Origin: Bifidobacterium breve | GTDB taxonomy: Bacteria > Actinomycetota > Actinomycetes > UBA12327 | Length of the DNA stretch: 7,853 nt | Assembly (NCBI GenBank): GCA_943332445.1 | Contig: CALQPL010000039.1 | Coordinates: 1-7,853, forward strand | Direction: 5' to 3' | Shown: in pieces, positions 5,295-7,853 of the stretch | Numbering within the stretch: the stretch's first letter is position 1 | How the letters are laid out: each line of letters starts with the position of its first letter | Translations under genes and position numbers: made by a program | Notes under the pieces: model-generated | Database searches by the model: none | The model's input: the letters and a program-made list of their open reading frames with translations, nothing else | Told to the model about the DNA's origin: nothing

Positions 5295-7157
5295 GTGACC
5301 AAGCAGGTCGTGCCCCTCGATCGCGTCATCATCCGATTTGCCGGCGACTCCGGCGATGGAATGCAACTTACGGGTGACCGATTCACCTCAGAAACCGCCA
5401 CCTTCGGTAACGACCTTTCCACGTTACCCAACTTCCCCGCCGAGATCCGCGCACCTGCCGGAACCCTGGCTGGCGTCTCGAGTTTCCAACTCCACTTCGC
5501 CAGTCGCGACATCATGACGCCAGGCGATGCACCCAATGTGCTCGTCGCCATGAACCCGGCAGCACTCAAGGCGAACATCGCCGACGTTCCTCGTGGTGGC
5601 TCCATCATCGTCAACACGGATGAATTCACTAAGCGCGCTTTGCAAAAAGTCGGCTACGAATCCAACCCCATTGACGATGGTTCACTCGACAGTTTCCACG
5701 TCCACCCCATCGCTCTAACGTCGATGACCGTCGAAGCACTCAAAGAATTTGATGTGTCGAAAAAGGACGCCGAACGCAGCAAGAACATGTTCGCGCTGGG
5801 TCTGTTGTGCTGGCTTTATAACCGCCCAACCGACGGAACCGTCCAGTTCTTGAACCAAAAATTTGGCAAGAAGCCCGACATCTTGGCGGCCAACTTGGCG
5901 GCCTTCAAAGCCGGTCACGCATTCGGCGAAACCACCGAAGATTTTGCGGTTTCCTACGAGGTCAAGCCGGCTCCGATGGATGCCGGAACCTACCGAAACA
6001 TCACTGGAAACACCGCTCTTTCCTACGGTTTGATCGCAGCTGGCGAGCTCTCGGGACTGCCGGTTTACCTCGGTGCGTACCCCATCACTCCCGCCAGCGA
6101 CATCTTGCACGAACTGAGCAAGCACAAGCAGTTCGGTGTCGTGACTTTCCAGGCCGAAGACGAGATCGCCGGCATCGGAGCCGCTCTTGGTGCATCATTT
6201 GGCGGGGCGCTCGCGATCACCACGACGTCGGGTCCTGGCATTGCGTTGAAGTCAGAAACCATCGGACTTGCTGTGTCAATGGAACTGCCGCTCGTGGTCA
6301 TTGACATTCAACGCGGTGGACCATCCACCGGGTTGCCCACCAAGACCGAACAGTCTGACTTGCTCCAAGCAATGTTCGGCCGAAATGGTGAAGCACCTGT
6401 TCCGGTTGTTGCACCACGTAGCCCTGTCGACTGCTTTGATGCAGCGATCGAAGCGTGCCGGATCGCCACGAAGTACCGAACGCCAGTGTTCTTGCTGTCC
6501 GATGGTTACTTGGCCAACGGTTCCGAGCCGTGGTCGCTTCCGAACGTGGAAGACCTGCCTGACTTGCACGTGGACTTTGCCACCGGGCCTAATCACACGT
6601 TGGCCGATGGGACCGAGGTTTTCTGGCCGTTCAAGCGCGATCCCGAGACGTTGGCTCGCCCCTGGGCCATCCCTGGCACCGCCGGGCTCGAACACCGCAT
6701 CGGCGGCATCGAAAAGGCCGACGGCAGTGGAAACATTTCTTACGATCCGGCTAACCACGACTTCATGGTGCGTACCCGACAGGCCAAGGTTGATGGCATC
6801 GCCAACGACATTGAGCCGCTCGAAGTCGATGACCCCACCGGCGACGCAGACGTGTTGGTCTTGGGTTGGGGTTCGACGTACGGACCCATCGGTGCCGGAT
6901 GCCGTCGGGTCCGTGAATCCGGTCTGAAGGTTGCTCAAGCACACTTCCGTCACGTCAACCCATTCCCGGCTAACACCGAAGAAGTGTTGAAGCGCTACAA
7001 GAAGGTCTTGATCCCAGAAATGAACCTTGGACAGCTCGTCATGCTGGTCCGCTCGAAGTACCTCGTTGATGCCATTTCCTACAACCAAGTCCGCGGGTTG
7101 CCCTTCAAGGCTGAAGAGCTTGCCGGCGTTATTGAGGACGTGATTAAGAGTGTCTGA
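5295..7157 (+). CDS. korA: 2-oxoglutarate:ferredoxin oxidoreductase, fused gamma-alpha subunit
   Basis: KorA pairs with KorB to convert 2-oxoglutarate, CoA and oxidised ferredoxin to succinyl-CoA, CO2 and reduced ferredoxin, replacing or supplementing the NAD-linked dehydrogenase of the TCA cycle. The 620-aa protein is a domain fusion. Residues 10 to about 195 are the gamma domain, with RFAGDSGDGMQLTG at its start. The alpha (pyrimidine-binding) domain begins near GNTALSYG, with YPITPASD at 262-269, followed by TTTSGPG and QRGGPSTGLPT (339-349). The C-terminal domain follows. Length and order match the KorA of mycobacteria. No ferredoxin (delta) domain is fused, so an external ferredoxin is required. 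The start is GTG at 5295 with AAGGA (5283-5287) 7 nt upstream. The coding end overlaps korB by 8 nt. Related enzymes for pyruvate or other 2-oxo acids share this layout, so substrate choice is inferred from overall resemblance. Confidence 0.93.
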   Translation: MTKQVVPLDRVIIRFAGDSGDGMQLTGDRFTSETATFGNDLSTLPNFPAEIRAPAGTLAGVSSFQLHFASRDIMTPGDAPNVLVAMNPAALKANIADVPRGGSIIVNTDEFTKRALQKVGYESNPIDDGSLDSFHVHPIALTSMTVEALKEFDVSKKDAERSKNMFALGLLCWLYNRPTDGTVQFLNQKFGKKPDILAANLAAFKAGHAFGETTEDFAVSYEVKPAPMDAGTYRNITGNTALSYGLIAAGELSGLPVYLGAYPITPASDILHELSKHKQFGVVTFQAEDEIAGIGAALGASFGGALAITTTSGPGIALKSETIGLAVSMELPLVVIDIQRGGPSTGLPTKTEQSDLLQAMFGRNGEAPVPVVAPRSPVDCFDAAIEACRIATKYRTPVFLLSDGYLANGSEPWSLPNVEDLPDLHVDFATGPNHTLADGTEVFWPFKRDPETLARPWAIPGTAGLEHRIGGIEKADGSGNISYDPANHDFMVRTRQAKVDGIANDIEPLEVDDPTGDADVLVLGWGSTYGPIGAGCRRVRESGLKVAQAHFRHVNPFPANTEEVLKRYKKVLIPEMNLGQLVMLVRSKYLVDAISYNQVRGLPFKAEELAGVIEDVIKSV

Positions 7158-7853
7158 AACTAGTCAATTCCCGTCATTGGCATTGGTGCCCAGCACCGAC
7201 GAACCCCAAAGTGCCAAGGAATTCAAGTCAGACCAGGAAGTGCGTTGGTGCCCCGGTTGTGGTGACTACGCGATTTTGGCTGCGGTACAAGGCTTTATGC
7301 CCGAACTGGGATTGAAGCGCGAAAACATTGTCTGGGTTTCTGGCATTGGTTGCTCATCACGCTTCCCGTACTACATGAACACCTTTGGGCTGCACACCAT
7401 CCACGGTCGCGCACCGGCTATCGCCACGGGACTGTCCACCAGTCGCGCGGACTTGTCGGTCTGGGTGGTGACCGGTGATGGTGACGCACTGTCCATCGGT
7501 GGCAACCACTTAATCCACGCGATGCGCCGCAATGTGAACCTGAAGATCTTGTTGTTCAACAACCGCATCTACGGTTTGACCAAGGGTCAGTACTCCCCGA
7601 CTTCCGAGCAGGGCAAGATCACCAAGTCCACGCCGATGGGTTCGCTGGACTACCCGTTCAATCCGGTCTCCTTGGCCCTCGGTGCTGAAGCAACGTTCGT
7701 GGCACGCACCATGGACTCCGACCGCCAGCACCTCACCTCGGTCCTGCGCGCGGCTGCTGAACACGACGGCACTGCTTTGGTCGAGATTTACCAGAACTGC
7801 CCGATCTTTAACGACGGCGCCTTTGATGCACTCAAGGACGGCGACGAGAAGGA
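7150..7853 (+). CDS. korB: 2-oxoglutarate:ferredoxin oxidoreductase, beta subunit (partial, runs off the window)
   Basis: The reading frame stays open to the window end, giving 234 residues of a protein usually near 340-370 aa. It is the thiamine-diphosphate and iron-sulfur subunit. WCPGCGDYAIL starts at W33. The TPP/Mg motif runs from GDGD (109-112) to NN (137-138). Four cysteines, C34, C37, C68 and C217 (in YQNCPIF), stand at the spacing expected for the single [4Fe-4S] cluster of this enzyme class. The GTG at 7150 overlaps korA by 8 nt, with GAGGA (7134-7138) 11 nt upstream, a slightly long spacing. Translational coupling with korA would ensure equal subunit amounts. A short N-terminal extension (about residues 1-28) precedes the conserved core and may be partly non-conserved, so a later start is possible. 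Confidence 0.93.
   Translation, partial: MSETSQFPSLALVPSTDEPQSAKEFKSDQEVRWCPGCGDYAILAAVQGFMPELGLKRENIVWVSGIGCSSRFPYYMNTFGLHTIHGRAPAIATGLSTSRADLSVWVVTGDGDALSIGGNHLIHAMRRNVNLKILLFNNRIYGLTKGQYSPTSEQGKITKSTPMGSLDYPFNPVSLALGAEATFVARTMDSDRQHLTSVLRAAAEHDGTALVEIYQNCPIFNDGAFDALKDGDEK

Noticed and set aside
6276..7088. 270-aa open frame on the minus strand inside korA
   Set aside because: It is antisense to a well-conserved enzyme gene, has no recognisable domain, and is explained by codon bias of korA.

Overview
The window looks like a chromosomal segment of an actinobacterium (Actinomycetota) with moderately high GC. The evidence is the style of several proteins: a fused gamma-alpha KorA followed by an overlapping KorB of the mycobacterial/Streptomyces type, a NuoI with the run FAIDFGLCMYCGIC, a short YajQ, and a CsoR-family repressor paired with a tiny Cys-rich protein. 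GTG starts and TANNNT-like -10 boxes fit this. I could not assign a genus. From memory only, the order kor - nuo-like genes - htpX - yajQ - tRNA-Tyr resembles a conserved Streptomyces neighbourhood, here strongly reduced.

Layout. (1) Positions 1-1372 hold a small regulatory island. A 64-aa Cys-rich protein and a CsoR/CstR-type repressor are translationally coupled on the minus strand. A class I methyltransferase is divergent on the plus strand. The shared intergenic region carries a perfect 16-bp palindrome of the CsoR operator type. The repressor keeps both sensor cysteines but has Gly where copper sensors have His, which points toward a thiol/persulfide sensor. (2) Positions 1418-1533 hold a tRNA-Tyr(GTA) gene on the minus strand with its own terminator. 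(3) yajQ (1670-2158, plus) converges on, and overlaps by its stop codon, a minus-strand run of five genes read from 5193 down to 2155: nuoB-like, nuoC-like, nuoI-like, htpX, and an unrecognised membrane protein. (4) Divergent from that run, korA (5295-7157) and korB (7150 to beyond the window end) encode 2-oxoglutarate:ferredoxin oxidoreductase.

How the parts may work together. KorAB oxidatively decarboxylates 2-oxoglutarate and passes electrons to ferredoxin. The neighbouring NuoB/NuoC/NuoI-like proteins keep every iron-sulfur cysteine, yet no NuoD, NuoEFG or membrane subunit is present. The best candidate for an undescribed system here is this three-gene electron-transfer cassette next to a ferredoxin-reducing enzyme. 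A second unusual point is that the membrane protein behind htpX begins with a two-helix hairpin resembling the one in HtpX itself. No IS element, CRISPR array or rRNA was seen, and no gene-free stretch exceeds 300 bases.
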